A stretch of DNA of 64,000 bases from Cyclobacteriaceae bacterium. GTDB lineage: Bacteria > Bacteroidota > Bacteroidia > Cytophagales > Cyclobacteriaceae. Below the pieces are notes generated by a model. That model was given only the letters and a program-made list of their open reading frames with translations. It had not been told where the DNA came from and did not search any database. The DNA is taken from positions 1 through 64,000 of the forward strand of contig JANQOR010000042.1 of the NCBI GenBank assembly GCA_028285685.1, given 5' to 3'. Below, piece after piece: positions 17,751-26,959 of the stretch. The position numbers and the translations under genes are program-made. Numbering within the stretch: the stretch's first letter is position 1; each line of letters starts with the position of its first letter.

Positions 17751-17845
17751 CAAGTAACTGTTATCGATTCCTTAATAAGTGTTAGCAATAGGTTAATGAT
17801 CGTGTATTGATGATTCGTTAAATAGAATATTCATAGATTGCTGCA

Positions 17846-18250
17846 ATGAAAAAGTTCTTACTACTCCCACTGCTTGTTTTACTTTCCTGTCAGTCTTCAA
17901 AAAAGGAAGAAGTTGATCTTAAGGCCCTTAAGGATGAAGTTTTTGAGCTACACGACGAAGTAATGCCTCTGATGGGTGATCTAAGAAGAGTGCGAAAAAG
18001 CTTAATGCTACAGGTTGATTCAATTAAGGAAACTGATAGTGAAAGAGCAGAAATTCTCACCACAGTTTCCGATGAGTTGAATGCTGCGAATGAGGGGATG
18101 ATGGTTTGGATGAGAAACTTTGATCCGAATTTTGAAGGGACTGATGAAGAGACATTGAAATATCTCACTGATCAGAAATCCTCAATTCAGGAGGTGAATA
18201 AAAACATGAAGGAGTCGCTGAAAAAGGGACAAGAACTACTGAAGAACTAA
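17846..18250 (+). CDS. Small helical lipoprotein
   Basis: 134 residues. The start MKKFLLLPLLVLLSCQSS is a lipoprotein signal with the lipid cysteine at 15. The remainder is almost entirely helical and charged, with heptad character (LKALKDEVFELHDEVMPLMGDL, then LRRVRKSLMLQVDSI), and ends KSLKKGQELLKN-like. Similar Bacteroidota proteins carry the uninformative name viral A-type inclusion protein. It lies 95 bases after the DUF3299 gene and may be read from its own promoter or with the transporter operon. Its last four bases overlap the end of the convergent cytochrome gene. Function unknown. Confidence 0.75.
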   Translation: MKKFLLLPLLVLLSCQSSKKEEVDLKALKDEVFELHDEVMPLMGDLRRVRKSLMLQVDSIKETDSERAEILTTVSDELNAANEGMMVWMRNFDPNFEGTDEETLKYLTDQKSSIQEVNKNMKESLKKGQELLKN

Positions 18251-18711
18251 TAGTCCTCTTCGCATTCGTCAATCCACTTGTCAACATCCTTGACACCGAT
18301 TAACCCACCCTCATTTCCCCAGGCATTGAGTATGTAGGTGAGCACCTCTGCGACTTCCAGGTTAGATATGGGATTTCCAGGCATCATTTGGCTGTAAGTG
18401 ACTCCATTGACCACGATCTCTTTTGACTGACCATTTTTGATGATACATGCCGCTCTTGCAAAGTCCTCCAATAGATAGTCCGAGCCTGCTAATGGAGGGT
18501 AAAGAGCAGCCAACCCTTTGCCATCGTCCTGGTGACAGTTAGCACAATACGTAGAGTAAATTTTGGCTCCTTGTACCTTGTACTGCCTTAACCTAATTTC
18601 ATCCCTTGAGCTTGCGGAGTTTTCTTCTTTTTGCTGCTCACCCTGACTTCCTCCGCAGGAAATCAGCAGAAAAATGGCAACGACGGTAAGTATCTTATTT
18701 AGTTGATTCAT
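18247..18711 (-). CDS. Class I cytochrome c, lipoprotein
   Basis: 154 residues. The lipoprotein signal VAIFLLISCGG places the lipid cysteine at 19. One heme motif is present, Cys56-Ala-Asn-Cys59-His60, with a later Met109/Met110-Pro-Gly as the likely sixth ligand. The PPLAGSDYL phrase is typical of small class I cytochromes. The protein would carry electrons at the outer face of the inner membrane. Its start lies 17 bases inside the SCO gene, so the two are co-translated; SCO proteins deliver copper to cytochrome oxidase, which fits a respiratory role. Confidence 0.92.
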   Translation of the reverse strand: MNQLNKILTVVAIFLLISCGGSQGEQQKEENSASSRDEIRLRQYKVQGAKIYSTYCANCHQDDGKGLAALYPPLAGSDYLLEDFARAACIIKNGQSKEIVVNGVTYSQMMPGNPISNLEVAEVLTYILNAWGNEGGLIGVKDVDKWIDECEEDY

Positions 18712-19324
18712 ATTCCTTTAAAAGTTTATCAATATCGGTGAGAAGTATATCTACCTGCTCGTCAACGGTACCATCATATACGCCTCTGATTCGCCGATCT
18801 TTGTCTACAAGCAGAAAAGCGCCACTATGTATAAAACCACCGGCAGCCTCAGGATCTTCGTCCGCCATCACCATGTAGCTTTTTTCTCCCAAATCATAAA
18901 TGTAATCTTGATCCCCAGTCACAAATTTCCATTTGCTTGATTTGATACCAAGCTTGGATGCATAGTCTTTTAATACCGCCACGGTATCATGTTTTGGATC
19001 AATAGTGTGAGACAGGATTGAAACTTGACCATTGTCTTCGAATTTTTCGTAGACTCGCAACATTTGCTGTTTCATCTTTGGACAAATTGTCGGACATGAG
19101 GTGAAAAAGAAATCCGACACATAAACTTGGTCCTCAAAGGTGGCGTTCGTTACCCAGCTACTGTCCTGATCGACCAATCTAAAATCTTCGATGGTGTGAT
19201 AGATCGTATCATTTTCCTCAAAAATTTTGTTGCCATATATCGGTAGCTTACCTGATGTCGACGTGGAAGTACAGCCAATTGCAACAATCGCAAGTGAGAT
19301 AAACAAATACTTTGCTTTGGTCAT
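18695..19324 (-). CDS. SCO1/SenC-family copper chaperone
   Basis: 209 residues with a lipoprotein-type signal (AIVAIGC, lipid cysteine at 18) and a thioredoxin-fold domain. The copper ligands are all visible: Cys77 and Cys81 in TSCPTICPKM and His166 in GGFIHSGAF. SCO proteins assemble the CuA centre of cytochrome c oxidase or act as thiol reductases. The gene is the middle of hemJ-sco-cytochrome c, overlapping the cytochrome start by 17 bases and the hemJ stop by four. The oxidase itself is not in the window. Confidence 0.94.
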   Translation of the reverse strand: MTKAKYLFISLAIVAIGCTSTSTSGKLPIYGNKIFEENDTIYHTIEDFRLVDQDSSWVTNATFEDQVYVSDFFFTSCPTICPKMKQQMLRVYEKFEDNGQVSILSHTIDPKHDTVAVLKDYASKLGIKSSKWKFVTGDQDYIYDLGEKSYMVMADEDPEAAGGFIHSGAFLLVDKDRRIRGVYDGTVDEQVDILLTDIDKLLKEYESTK

Positions 19325-19854
19325 TTCTGCCTGATTTTTTTATAGAGCCTGATAGCGATCATCAGTACGACCGCAAAACTAACAAGACCGAGGGTACCCC
19401 ATATCCAGTCAATTTCATTTTTTAACACAATAAGGAAAACGATTGCAAACAATAGAAGGGTAGCGATCTCATTAAAAATTCGTAGCTGGGTGGAGGTGTA
19501 TTTTGAGATACCTTGCTGGAGTTGTGAGAATATTTTTTGAGAAACAAGGTGGTAGATGATCAGCAGAAAGACAAAGCCAAGCTTCACATGCATGAAGGGT
19601 TGCTGTAACCATGTTGGTTGTTGCATGATCAAGCTGGTGCCAAATAGAATAGTCAGGATAGCTGAGGGCCATGCGATGATGAACCAAAGCCTTTTTGACA
19701 TTTTTGCCAGTTGATTGCTTAAGATTGATCGATCGGGCTCTTCTTTAGCCAGCGCCTCAGTATGATAAATGAATAGTCGTACAATGTAAAAAAGTCCTGC
19801 AAACCATGTAATCACGAAAATGAGATGGAGTGCTTTCAAGTATAAATATCCCAT
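19321..19854 (-). CDS. hemJ: HemJ/CopD-like membrane protein, probable protoporphyrinogen oxidase
   Basis: 177 residues with four to five transmembrane helices. The opening GYLYLKALHLIFVITWFAGLFYIVRLFIYHTEA is the UPF0093/HemJ signature, with the invariant His near residue 10 and Arg in the second half of helix one; a later MHVKLGFVFLLIIYH matches the second conserved block, including the conserved Lys. HemJ oxidises protoporphyrinogen IX in heme synthesis. The family overlaps with CopD-type annotations, which is the main alternative. Position ahead of sco and cytochrome c supports heme and respiratory assembly. Confidence 0.82.
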   Translation of the reverse strand: MGYLYLKALHLIFVITWFAGLFYIVRLFIYHTEALAKEEPDRSILSNQLAKMSKRLWFIIAWPSAILTILFGTSLIMQQPTWLQQPFMHVKLGFVFLLIIYHLVSQKIFSQLQQGISKYTSTQLRIFNEIATLLLFAIVFLIVLKNEIDWIWGTLGLVSFAVVLMIAIRLYKKIRQK

Positions 19855-19951
19855 TTAACCGGACTTTTTTAATTGAACTTGTTGTTACCGATGATTGTTG
19901 GCAAATTTGATGTTGAAAAGAGATCATTCCAAATGCAAACCCTAATTAGAA

Positions 19952-20632
19952 ATGAGTGAATCCTCAAACATTTGGTATTTTGAAGATACAGACCTTTTTG
20001 AAGTTCTTTGTCCCAAAAAGACTCCGTATTTAGAGGACTGGCACCCACCCGGCACCTACAGTAAAGATGATTATATCTACTTTAAGGATCAATCTTCCGA
20101 AAATGTGTACATGGTTTCCTCAGGTCGGGTCAAAATCGGCACCTATGCGGATGATGGGAAAGAGATTGTCAAAGCGATTTTGACTCGCGGTGAGGTTTTT
20201 GGAGAACTTGCTCTGGCGGGGGAAGAGAAACGTGAAGATTTTGCGCAAGCTATGGATAATGGCACTCACGTTTGTGCTATGACCATTGACGACTTACAAA
20301 ACCTCATGAAGGAGAATAAGGAGCTTAGCCTTAAGATCTTAAAAATAGTTGGATTCAGGTTGAGAAAGATGGAACGAAAGATTGAGTCTTTGGTTTTCAA
20401 GGATGCCCGGACGAGGATAGTAGATTTTCTGAGAGAAATGGCCGAAGAAAAGGGACAAAAAGTGGGCTTCGAAATGATGATCAAAAATCATTTGACTCAT
20501 AAGGACATAGCCAGCCTCACAGGCACCTCGCGCCAGACTGTCACGACTGTCATGAATGAGTTAAGAGAAAACAACCTGATAAATTTTGACAGAAGGAGGA
20601 TATTGATCCGGGATATGGAGAAGCTAGCCTAA
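19952..20632 (+). CDS. Crp/Fnr-family transcriptional regulator
   Basis: 226 residues. A cyclic-nucleotide-binding-type beta-roll spans about 35-125 (VYMVSSGRVKIGTYADDGKEIV, GEVFGELAL), followed by the dimer helix and a winged HTH from about 170 (LTHKDIASLTGTSRQTVTTVMNEL). Position and length are typical of Crp rather than Fnr; there is no N-terminal Cys cluster, so an iron-sulfur oxygen sensor is unlikely. Divergent from hemJ with a 97-base gap, so it may control that operon. The effector is not evident. Confidence 0.92.
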   Translation: MSESSNIWYFEDTDLFEVLCPKKTPYLEDWHPPGTYSKDDYIYFKDQSSENVYMVSSGRVKIGTYADDGKEIVKAILTRGEVFGELALAGEEKREDFAQAMDNGTHVCAMTIDDLQNLMKENKELSLKILKIVGFRLRKMERKIESLVFKDARTRIVDFLREMAEEKGQKVGFEMMIKNHLTHKDIASLTGTSRQTVTTVMNELRENNLINFDRRRILIRDMEKLA

Positions 20633-20719
20633 TTGTCCGTGCGTTGACTAGGCTTTTGTCTCCCTCTTGACTACTTCATTCCAGTGTGCCTTTGTTTCTT
20701 TGGGAAAATTTAGATTTTG

Positions 20720-21574
20720 ATGAGAAACATTCTTTCTGGATTCACATTTCTTCTCGCGCTTGGACTTTTGGCGCAAGAATCAAACTTACAATCTTATACA
20801 CCTTCGATCCTTTTTGATAAAGGCGATTGGGAGTTCAAGAGCTTCCAAAACGTTTATACTCAAACGAAATCATTTGATTCTGACGGAGGAAAAGTAGAAA
20901 ATACTGCCGGTAGGCAAACATGGTATACCTCGATTAATCAATTCCTATATGGACTAAGTTCAAAAGTTAACATCGGAGCAGATGTTTGGTTAAAAAATGC
21001 GAATTATGAACAATCAGGTATAGCATCAAGGACGTCGATTGTTGGTTTTGGACCAAAAATCAAGATCGCTCCTTTTCGAAACCTCCAAAGGTTGTCAATT
21101 CAGAGCACGTTACTATTTCCACTTTCGAGTGATCTGGAAGGAAGACCAGGAAGAAATGAAGTTTTTCTCCATAATGATGGCAGCCTGTGGTTGAACCAGA
21201 TTTTCTATGATCTTCCTTTAAGTAATCAGTTTCAACTATTCATGCAGCAAGCTTTCTGGTACCAACTGGTTGACAATTCATTTAGAGACAATAACTATTT
21301 ACAAACTCAGACGAGCCTGTTTTTTAGTTGGTTTCCCAACCAAAGATGGACCTTGTACGGAATGTCCGAGTATTTCCCAACACACTACAACGATGCACTT
21401 CAAAAAGGAGAGGGGTTCTTTTCCTATTTTGTTCAATCAGGTTTAGGTACAAAGTATCAGCTAATTCCCAATCTGGTTGAATTGGAATTTCTCTATACTA
21501 ATTTCTGGAAAGGCAGTGAAGGTCAGGGAGCAGGAGCAACAGTTAATTTCGGAGTGCGGGTGATCAGGCAATGA
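20720..21574 (+). CDS. Outer-membrane beta-barrel-like protein, unknown function
   Basis: 284 residues from the ATG at 20720; the in-frame TTG one codon earlier is less likely. A signal peptide (MRNILSGFTFLLALGLLAQ) precedes a chain of alternating, aromatic-rich segments (YTSINQFLYGLSSKVNIGADVWL, then WTLYGMSEYFPTHY) typical of an outer-membrane barrel. The C-terminus GVRVIRQ does not end in the usual Phe, which is common in Bacteroidota. I do not recognise a family. It follows the Crp gene by 87 bases on the same strand and may be its target or co-transcribed. Confidence 0.65.
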   Translation: MRNILSGFTFLLALGLLAQESNLQSYTPSILFDKGDWEFKSFQNVYTQTKSFDSDGGKVENTAGRQTWYTSINQFLYGLSSKVNIGADVWLKNANYEQSGIASRTSIVGFGPKIKIAPFRNLQRLSIQSTLLFPLSSDLEGRPGRNEVFLHNDGSLWLNQIFYDLPLSNQFQLFMQQAFWYQLVDNSFRDNNYLQTQTSLFFSWFPNQRWTLYGMSEYFPTHYNDALQKGEGFFSYFVQSGLGTKYQLIPNLVELEFLYTNFWKGSEGQGAGATVNFGVRVIRQ

Positions 21575-21870
21575 GCTTTGATTCGGTTTAGCATACCTAA
21601 ACTCTTTAGTCAAATTTTGATTATCTAAAGGTATCGATAAAGATCATCTCTGGATGATTTTAAGATCAAAGTAGCATAGTGTTTTCCGCAAGCTATTTCC
21701 TTTGCCGCATTATGGTTTTTACAAATTACCGTACAACCTTGACTAAGGTTGGAGTTGCTACGAAAACATTGAACTCTTTTTTCTTTATACTTTTATTTGG
21801 TTAGCTTAAATGGGAGAGGTTGAATCTCGCAATTCAATCACTTAAACAAGGGCCCCCAAAGATCTCTTAC
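21575..21870. promoter_or_regulatory. Leader region of the aminotransferase operon with an inverted repeat
   Basis: About 295 bases without a gene. CAACCTT and AAGGTTG form an exact 7-bp inverted repeat with a 4-base spacer at 21734-21751, about 120 bases before the ATG at 21871. A shorter GTTTA/TAAAC repeat at about 21587-21603 may end the upstream transcript. Either could be an operator or a terminator; neither has a T-tract. No RNA gene was recognised. Confidence 0.3.
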
Positions 21871-23052
21871 ATGAGCGAATTATCATTATCGGATCGTGTA
21901 ATCTCGTCAGAGCCATCTTCAACTGTTCGAATTGCGGACAAGGCGAAACTCTTAAGAGAAGCTGGTCATGAGGTTTATGATTTTTCAGCCGGTCGAGCCT
22001 TTGAACACACTCCAAGCTACGTTGTTGATGCTGCGCTCCAGGCAATGAGCGCTGGCGATACGCATCAAACTATGGCACAAGGAACTACAAAATACCGGAA
22101 GGCATGCGCAAATAAACTGTTGCGAGAAAATGGTATCGAGGCAAACCCTGAGACTGAAATTGTTGCGACCATGGGCTGTAAGCAGGGACTTACTATCTCT
22201 TTATTGACGCTGCTAAACCCGGGTGACGAGGTAATAATTGAGGATCCTTGTTTTGTCAGCTACAAACAAACCATTCAATATCTCGGTGGAGTGTCTGTCT
22301 CTGTGCCACTATTTGCAAAAAACAATTTTCGATGGGAAAGTGAACAGTTGGAGGAAGTAATAACAGAAAAGACTAGAGCGATCATTATGTGTACCCCACA
22401 TAACCCAACAGGTGTTGTTCATTCGAGAGAAGACCTAGAAGAAGTTGCTGAAGTGGCAATCAAGCATAATCTTACCGTCATCACAGATGAGCCATACGAA
22501 AGAATGACATGGGGCGGTCGGAAGCATGTTAATTTGGCAACCTTGCCGGGTATGGCCGAGCGCACCATCACCCTGATGAGTCTCACGAAAAGCTTTTCAA
22601 TGGGCGGATGGAGAATTGGGTTTGCATATGCAAGCTCTAATAAGATTGAACAAATGACCAAACTTCAACAGCATTTGATCACCTGCGTCAACTCGTTTGT
22701 TCAAGCGGGGGCGATCGTGGCGTTTGGGCAGCCGCCAAGAGATGAAGTATTGGATTTTTGGCAGCAGTGGGAGAAAAAAGTTGTTCATTTTACAAACTCA
22801 CTAGATCAAATTGCGGGCTTAAAATGTTATGTCCCGGAGGGTGGATTTTACGGATGGGTCGATATTTCAGAGTTAAATGTTAGTTCAGGAAAATTTTGCG
22901 ATCAGTTGCTTGAGGATGAGAGTGTGGCTCTTGTTCCGGGAGCATCATTTGGCAGACATGGAGAAAACTTCGTGAGAGTCACTTGTGTCAAATCATGGGA
23001 TGAAATAAACGAAGGGCTGAAACGGATTAGTGAATTTGTTCAGCGTTTTTAA
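21871..23052 (+). CDS. Fold-type I PLP-dependent aminotransferase
   Basis: 393 residues from the ATG at 21871; an in-frame TTG at 21820 with GGGAGAGG before it would add 17 residues, but family members begin near LSDRV. The PLP site is complete: Asn178 in TPHNPTG, Asp206 and Tyr209 in TDEPYE, Lys240 in SLTKSFSMGGWRIGF and Arg248 after it. This is the class I aspartate/aromatic aminotransferase group. Substrate cannot be fixed from sequence. It heads a same-strand run with an amino-acid/dicarboxylate symporter, an S41-like hydrolase and RidA, which suggests catabolism of an imported amino acid. Confidence 0.93.
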   Translation: MSELSLSDRVISSEPSSTVRIADKAKLLREAGHEVYDFSAGRAFEHTPSYVVDAALQAMSAGDTHQTMAQGTTKYRKACANKLLRENGIEANPETEIVATMGCKQGLTISLLTLLNPGDEVIIEDPCFVSYKQTIQYLGGVSVSVPLFAKNNFRWESEQLEEVITEKTRAIIMCTPHNPTGVVHSREDLEEVAEVAIKHNLTVITDEPYERMTWGGRKHVNLATLPGMAERTITLMSLTKSFSMGGWRIGFAYASSNKIEQMTKLQQHLITCVNSFVQAGAIVAFGQPPRDEVLDFWQQWEKKVVHFTNSLDQIAGLKCYVPEGGFYGWVDISELNVSSGKFCDQLLEDESVALVPGASFGRHGENFVRVTCVKSWDEINEGLKRISEFVQRF

Positions 23053-23066
23053 AATGAGGATCTCGT

Positions 23067-24302
23067 ATGCTTAGGTACTACTTCAAATTATCTTTCGCAA
23101 CAAGGGTACTGATCTGGATGTTGATTGGTAGCTTGATCGGTCTCACGTTTGGCGAGGAAGTACTTTTTCTTAAACCCATTGGTGAGATATTCCTGCAACT
23201 CCTAGTAATGGCAGCAATCCCACTGGTCTTTTTCAACCTGGTTTCAGGGTTGTCTTCGATTGGCACGGTAGGAGCATTTGGCAAAATTGGTGTCAAGGTG
23301 TTTGTATACTATCTGCTCTCCACATCCATGGCCATTGTTGTTGGTATCACGATAATGAGCTTTACAAAGTCAGGTGTCGGCATGGCCCTAACAGGAGAAA
23401 CACCCGATGACATTGGTCAGATGCCGGATCTGGGAGTAGTGCTGATGCAAATGGTACCCACGAATATTTTTCGGTCTTTTGCTGAAGGGAATTTGATACA
23501 AATTGTGGTTTTTGCAGTGCTGCTAGGTGTCGTGATTTTATATCTTCCCGAAGAACGCAAGAAGTGGTTTCAGAATGGTTTTGAGAAAATTGCTGACCTG
23601 ATGCGGAGACTAGTAGAACTTATTTTGAAAGCTTCTCCATTAGGGCTCGGAGCACTGATGGCTGCAACATTCGGCGAATATGGGAGTGGTATTGTTGGTT
23701 CGCTCGCTGGATTTATTGGTAGTGTTTATTTGGGACTGTTGATCATGGTCTTGTTCTATATGTCAATAGTTGGACTGGTAGGAAGAATTCGACCCCTTTG
23801 GTTTCTCAAAAACACAGCGCCACTCTATGCCACAACTGTTGCGACGTGCAGCAGTCTCGCAAGCCTAGCAGTTTCGCTGGAGATTGCAGAGAAAAGACTC
23901 AAGCTGCCAAAGAAAATCTTCTCGTTTACACTTCCCCTTGGCGCTCAGTTCAACAAGGATGGGACCTCAATCATGTTGGCGGCTATCCTGATCTTCACAG
24001 CTCAAGCCATCGGGCTCGAATTCACCTTCCCACAGATGGTTCAGATTGTAATTGTGGGATTGCTTATATCCGAGGGCTCAGCGGGAACTCCAGGGGGTGG
24101 GCTGGTTGCTGCGATGCTTTTTGCACAAGCGTTCAATTTGCCCTTAGAAATAGTGGCCGTTCTTGGAGGTATTTATCGCTTGATTGACATGGGCAATACC
24201 ACTGTCAATTGTATGGGAGACATGGTGGCCACATCAGTGGTATCCAAACTTGAAAAAGCATGGTCACCCAATTATGAAATGGAAAATTCAGAAGACCAAT
24301 GA
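23067..24302 (+). CDS. Dicarboxylate/amino acid:cation symporter (DAACS family)
   Basis: 411 residues with about eight transmembrane helices and two re-entrant hairpins. Family marks are the serine-rich TVATCSSLASLAVSLE hairpin, LPLGAQFNKDGTSIMLAA in helix seven, EGSAGTPGGGLV and MGNTTVNCMGDMVATSVV in helix eight. Such proteins import glutamate, aspartate or C4-dicarboxylates with sodium or protons. It begins 14 bases after the aminotransferase stop with GAGGA upstream, and its stop overlaps the next start by four bases, so the genes are one operon. Confidence 0.94.
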   Translation: MLRYYFKLSFATRVLIWMLIGSLIGLTFGEEVLFLKPIGEIFLQLLVMAAIPLVFFNLVSGLSSIGTVGAFGKIGVKVFVYYLLSTSMAIVVGITIMSFTKSGVGMALTGETPDDIGQMPDLGVVLMQMVPTNIFRSFAEGNLIQIVVFAVLLGVVILYLPEERKKWFQNGFEKIADLMRRLVELILKASPLGLGALMAATFGEYGSGIVGSLAGFIGSVYLGLLIMVLFYMSIVGLVGRIRPLWFLKNTAPLYATTVATCSSLASLAVSLEIAEKRLKLPKKIFSFTLPLGAQFNKDGTSIMLAAILIFTAQAIGLEFTFPQMVQIVIVGLLISEGSAGTPGGGLVAAMLFAQAFNLPLEIVAVLGGIYRLIDMGNTTVNCMGDMVATSVVSKLEKAWSPNYEMENSEDQ

Positions 24303-25885
24303 GAAAGATATTACCTTTTATATTTCTCCTTTCAGTTGTTGATGTCAGCGCGCAAAATGCTGGAACCAAAGAGGACAGAGAGGCTTTGTTCAACTATATC
24401 ATCGAAAAAACGACTATTAGGGAGGCCTGGTCACCAATTAAGGAGGAAAAGCTGCGTTTCAGCCCAATGAGGGAGATGTTGGCTATTAAAAGTGAATTTG
24501 TCAATGCTGACACCGATGAAAAACTGTTTTACGCATTAACCAAGCTGAGCGCTGCGAGACGTGACAGACATCTATCCGTCAGAGAGGTCGAAGGAGGCCT
24601 TAAATTGCCTGATATTGAGGATGGCACTGCTCCCATTAGATTTGACGTTGATTTCAGCGATAAAAATGACCCCTTTCTCTTCGTTGCAGATATGGATGAA
24701 AGCATCGGGGATCACTCATCCAGAATTCCCGCAATAGGGGATAAATTATTGGAAATTAACGGCGAAGATATCGAGTCCTATCTGGCAAGAGCTAAAGTCT
24801 ACATCCGACATTCAACGAACGAGAATTACTTAAAGAATATGGCGCAACGCCTTACTATTAAGAATAAGGACCTGCCGCCTTCATTTTTTGGAGACAAGGT
24901 GACCTTGACACTGAAACCCAGAAAGGGAAGAGAGTATACGCTTACTCTCCCATACCTCAATACTGTTGATTGGAAATATGGGGTGTTTATCAGGGATTAC
25001 CCGGGATACGAGGAGGTCACCTCCTTTAATTACGAAAGTTTCAAGCTCTATAAGCCTAGCGATGCAGACAATAAAACACTTGTTCTTTGGTGGTATGGAT
25101 TCAGGAGAGATCTTCCTGAAGCGTCCGATGCTTTGGTGGAATGGGCGGAGAAAAACAATGCGTTGGGGCATGACCTGATCATTGATGCCATAGATTCCAG
25201 GGGCGGAAGTCAAGGTGCTTATGCACTTTCCCGTCTCAGCCCCAAACCCTTTAAAACGACGGGAGGAAATCTAAAATTGAGTGATATCACTTACGACTTT
25301 ATCTCTCGATATACCGACAGATATGTTAAAAGACAGGCACAGATGGATCACGACAGCAAGGAAACGGAAGATGATGGTTCGTACGCAATTGAGTGGTTAA
25401 ATGGACCGGTCCTGAAGGGCCTTGCGGCTGGGCAAGAATACAGTAACAATACCCCATTTAAATGCGCCCACCTTCCATACTACTCGGATTGGATCATGCA
25501 ACCAGCCGAGAAACACTTCACAGGTAAAATGGTGGTCATGTTTGGGCCGCGAGGAGGCTCGCATCTGACTCAATTTGCCGCAATGATCAATGATAATGAT
25601 CTCGGACATACGATGGGTATGCAAGACGGTGGATATAGCAACACCTGGGAATGGACAGAAGTCTTGAAATTTCCCGGGTCAGGTAAGAAAGTGGTGAGTT
25701 TTATGTGGGACATTGGCCACACGATCAGACCAAATGGGCAGATAGCAGAAGGGAACCCGTCAATGGTTGATGAATATATTCCTGTAACCAGAGATAATTA
25801 CTTGACTTATAAGAGAATGCTACTTGAAAAAGCTCTTAGGCATTTTCAAAGCACACCAGACAACGTTGACCTGATAGATAGATAG
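24299..25885 (+). CDS. Secreted S41-like peptidase family protein
   Basis: 528 residues with a signal peptide (ILPFIFLLSVVDVSAQ). A PDZ-like stretch lies around 110-170 (IPAIGDKLLEINGEDIESYL). A tail-protease-like core follows: HDLIIDAIDSRGGSQGAYAL resembles the S41 DLRxNGGG segment, and VVMFGPRGGSHLTQFAAMINDNDLG sits where the catalytic Ser region of S41 enzymes lies, with a Ser in GGSHLTQFAA. The expected later Lys motif is not clear, so activity is uncertain. It overlaps the symporter by four bases and may process peptides to feed that transporter. Confidence 0.62.
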   Translation: MRKILPFIFLLSVVDVSAQNAGTKEDREALFNYIIEKTTIREAWSPIKEEKLRFSPMREMLAIKSEFVNADTDEKLFYALTKLSAARRDRHLSVREVEGGLKLPDIEDGTAPIRFDVDFSDKNDPFLFVADMDESIGDHSSRIPAIGDKLLEINGEDIESYLARAKVYIRHSTNENYLKNMAQRLTIKNKDLPPSFFGDKVTLTLKPRKGREYTLTLPYLNTVDWKYGVFIRDYPGYEEVTSFNYESFKLYKPSDADNKTLVLWWYGFRRDLPEASDALVEWAEKNNALGHDLIIDAIDSRGGSQGAYALSRLSPKPFKTTGGNLKLSDITYDFISRYTDRYVKRQAQMDHDSKETEDDGSYAIEWLNGPVLKGLAAGQEYSNNTPFKCAHLPYYSDWIMQPAEKHFTGKMVVMFGPRGGSHLTQFAAMINDNDLGHTMGMQDGGYSNTWEWTEVLKFPGSGKKVVSFMWDIGHTIRPNGQIAEGNPSMVDEYIPVTRDNYLTYKRMLLEKALRHFQSTPDNVDLIDR

Positions 25886-25987
25886 GATCCGAATTATCGC
25901 AAAGAACCCGTGATGATAATAGCCAGCAAGACAAGCCGATACAAAATATTAGGAGGTCATCGAGTGATCTACAAACTGCGTTGAGAT

Positions 25988-26353
25988 ATGAATAAAAATG
26001 AAATAAAGGTGCCGCCTGCAAACGGGCACTATAGTCAGTCTGTCAGCCACGGTGATCTTGTTTTCATCTCGGGCCAATTACCTATTAAGGACGGGATTGT
26101 TCCTTCCACTTTGGCCGAAGAGGTAAGATCTGTTCTAAGAAAGATTGAAGCTATACTGATCGCGAATGGATGTGTAAGGAGCGATGTACTTCAATCAAGG
26201 GTCTATATTGTCGGGATCGAGAAGTGGAGTGAAGTCAATGAAATCTATGCTGATTTTTTTGGCAATCACAAACCTGCGCGAGCTATTGTTCCGGTCTCTG
26301 AACTCCATTTTGGGTGCTCAATAGAAATTGAAGCTATTGCAAGAAAAACCTAA
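25988..26353 (+). CDS. RidA-family imine/enamine deaminase
   Basis: 121 residues covering the full YjgF/YER057c/UK114 fold: PPANGHYSQSVSHGDLVFISGQLP, VLRKIEAILIANGC, and the carboxylate-binding Arg in PARAIVPVSELHFGCSIEIEAIA with the usual Glu two strands later. RidA hydrolyses reactive 2-aminoacrylate and other imines made by PLP enzymes. The gene lies 102 bases after the S41-like gene on the same strand as the PLP aminotransferase, so detoxification of that pathway's imines is a reasonable inference. It may have its own promoter. Confidence 0.94.
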   Translation: MNKNEIKVPPANGHYSQSVSHGDLVFISGQLPIKDGIVPSTLAEEVRSVLRKIEAILIANGCVRSDVLQSRVYIVGIEKWSEVNEIYADFFGNHKPARAIVPVSELHFGCSIEIEAIARKT

Positions 26354-26571
26354 GAGAAAATGTAAGATTTTGTTGAAAATTTGGAGAATCAACCTCGTTT
26401 CAGCATCTGAAAATAATAGTTGTTCTTAATTGATTCTCTATTCAAAAATCCTTTTGTCTCAAAAAGGACGTATGTAAATTGCGATCCCTTTTTTCATCGG
26501 TTAAAAAACTTGTTTGGTAGAAATGTGGACTAGAGAAAATTCTTATTAACTTAGGTTTGAACCCAAAGAGT

Positions 26572-26934
26572 ATGAACAAATTCACCTGCCTAATCATCGA
26601 AGACGACCTGGCTTTCGCAGATATTTTGGAGAGTATCGTTGCAAAAGTTCCGACCGTAGAGGTGATAGGAGTCTGTGATAATACGGTAGATGCAGCCAAA
26701 AGGCTGGAGATGGATAAACCGGACATACTGCTACTTGATGTAAACATATCTGGTCTGGAGGGTCCTGAAATACTGGAAATGACAGATCATCAGCCAAAAA
26801 CCATTGTAATTACCAGCCACGGACAGGAGGTAATGGAGAATTATGATATCGAGTTTGTTGAGTTCATTCAAAAACCCCTCAGAAGTGCCGATCAACTGGT
26901 TAATGCAATATACGAATGCATTAATGAGGCATAA
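26572..26934 (+). CDS. Single-domain response regulator (receiver only)
   Basis: 120 residues from the ATG at 26572; the upstream TTG at 26557 is less likely. It is a lone receiver: acidic pair Asp11-Asp12, phospho-acceptor Asp56 in LLLDVNISG, Thr81/Ser82 in VITSHG and Lys101 in IQKPLRS. There is no DNA-binding or enzymatic output domain, so it works as a phospho-relay or through protein contacts. A sensor kinase follows 25 bases later, which makes a cognate pair likely. Confidence 0.92.
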   Translation: MNKFTCLIIEDDLAFADILESIVAKVPTVEVIGVCDNTVDAAKRLEMDKPDILLLDVNISGLEGPEILEMTDHQPKTIVITSHGQEVMENYDIEFVEFIQKPLRSADQLVNAIYECINEA

Positions 26935-26959
26935 TTTTCGCAGGGTGAGTATTTAAAAT

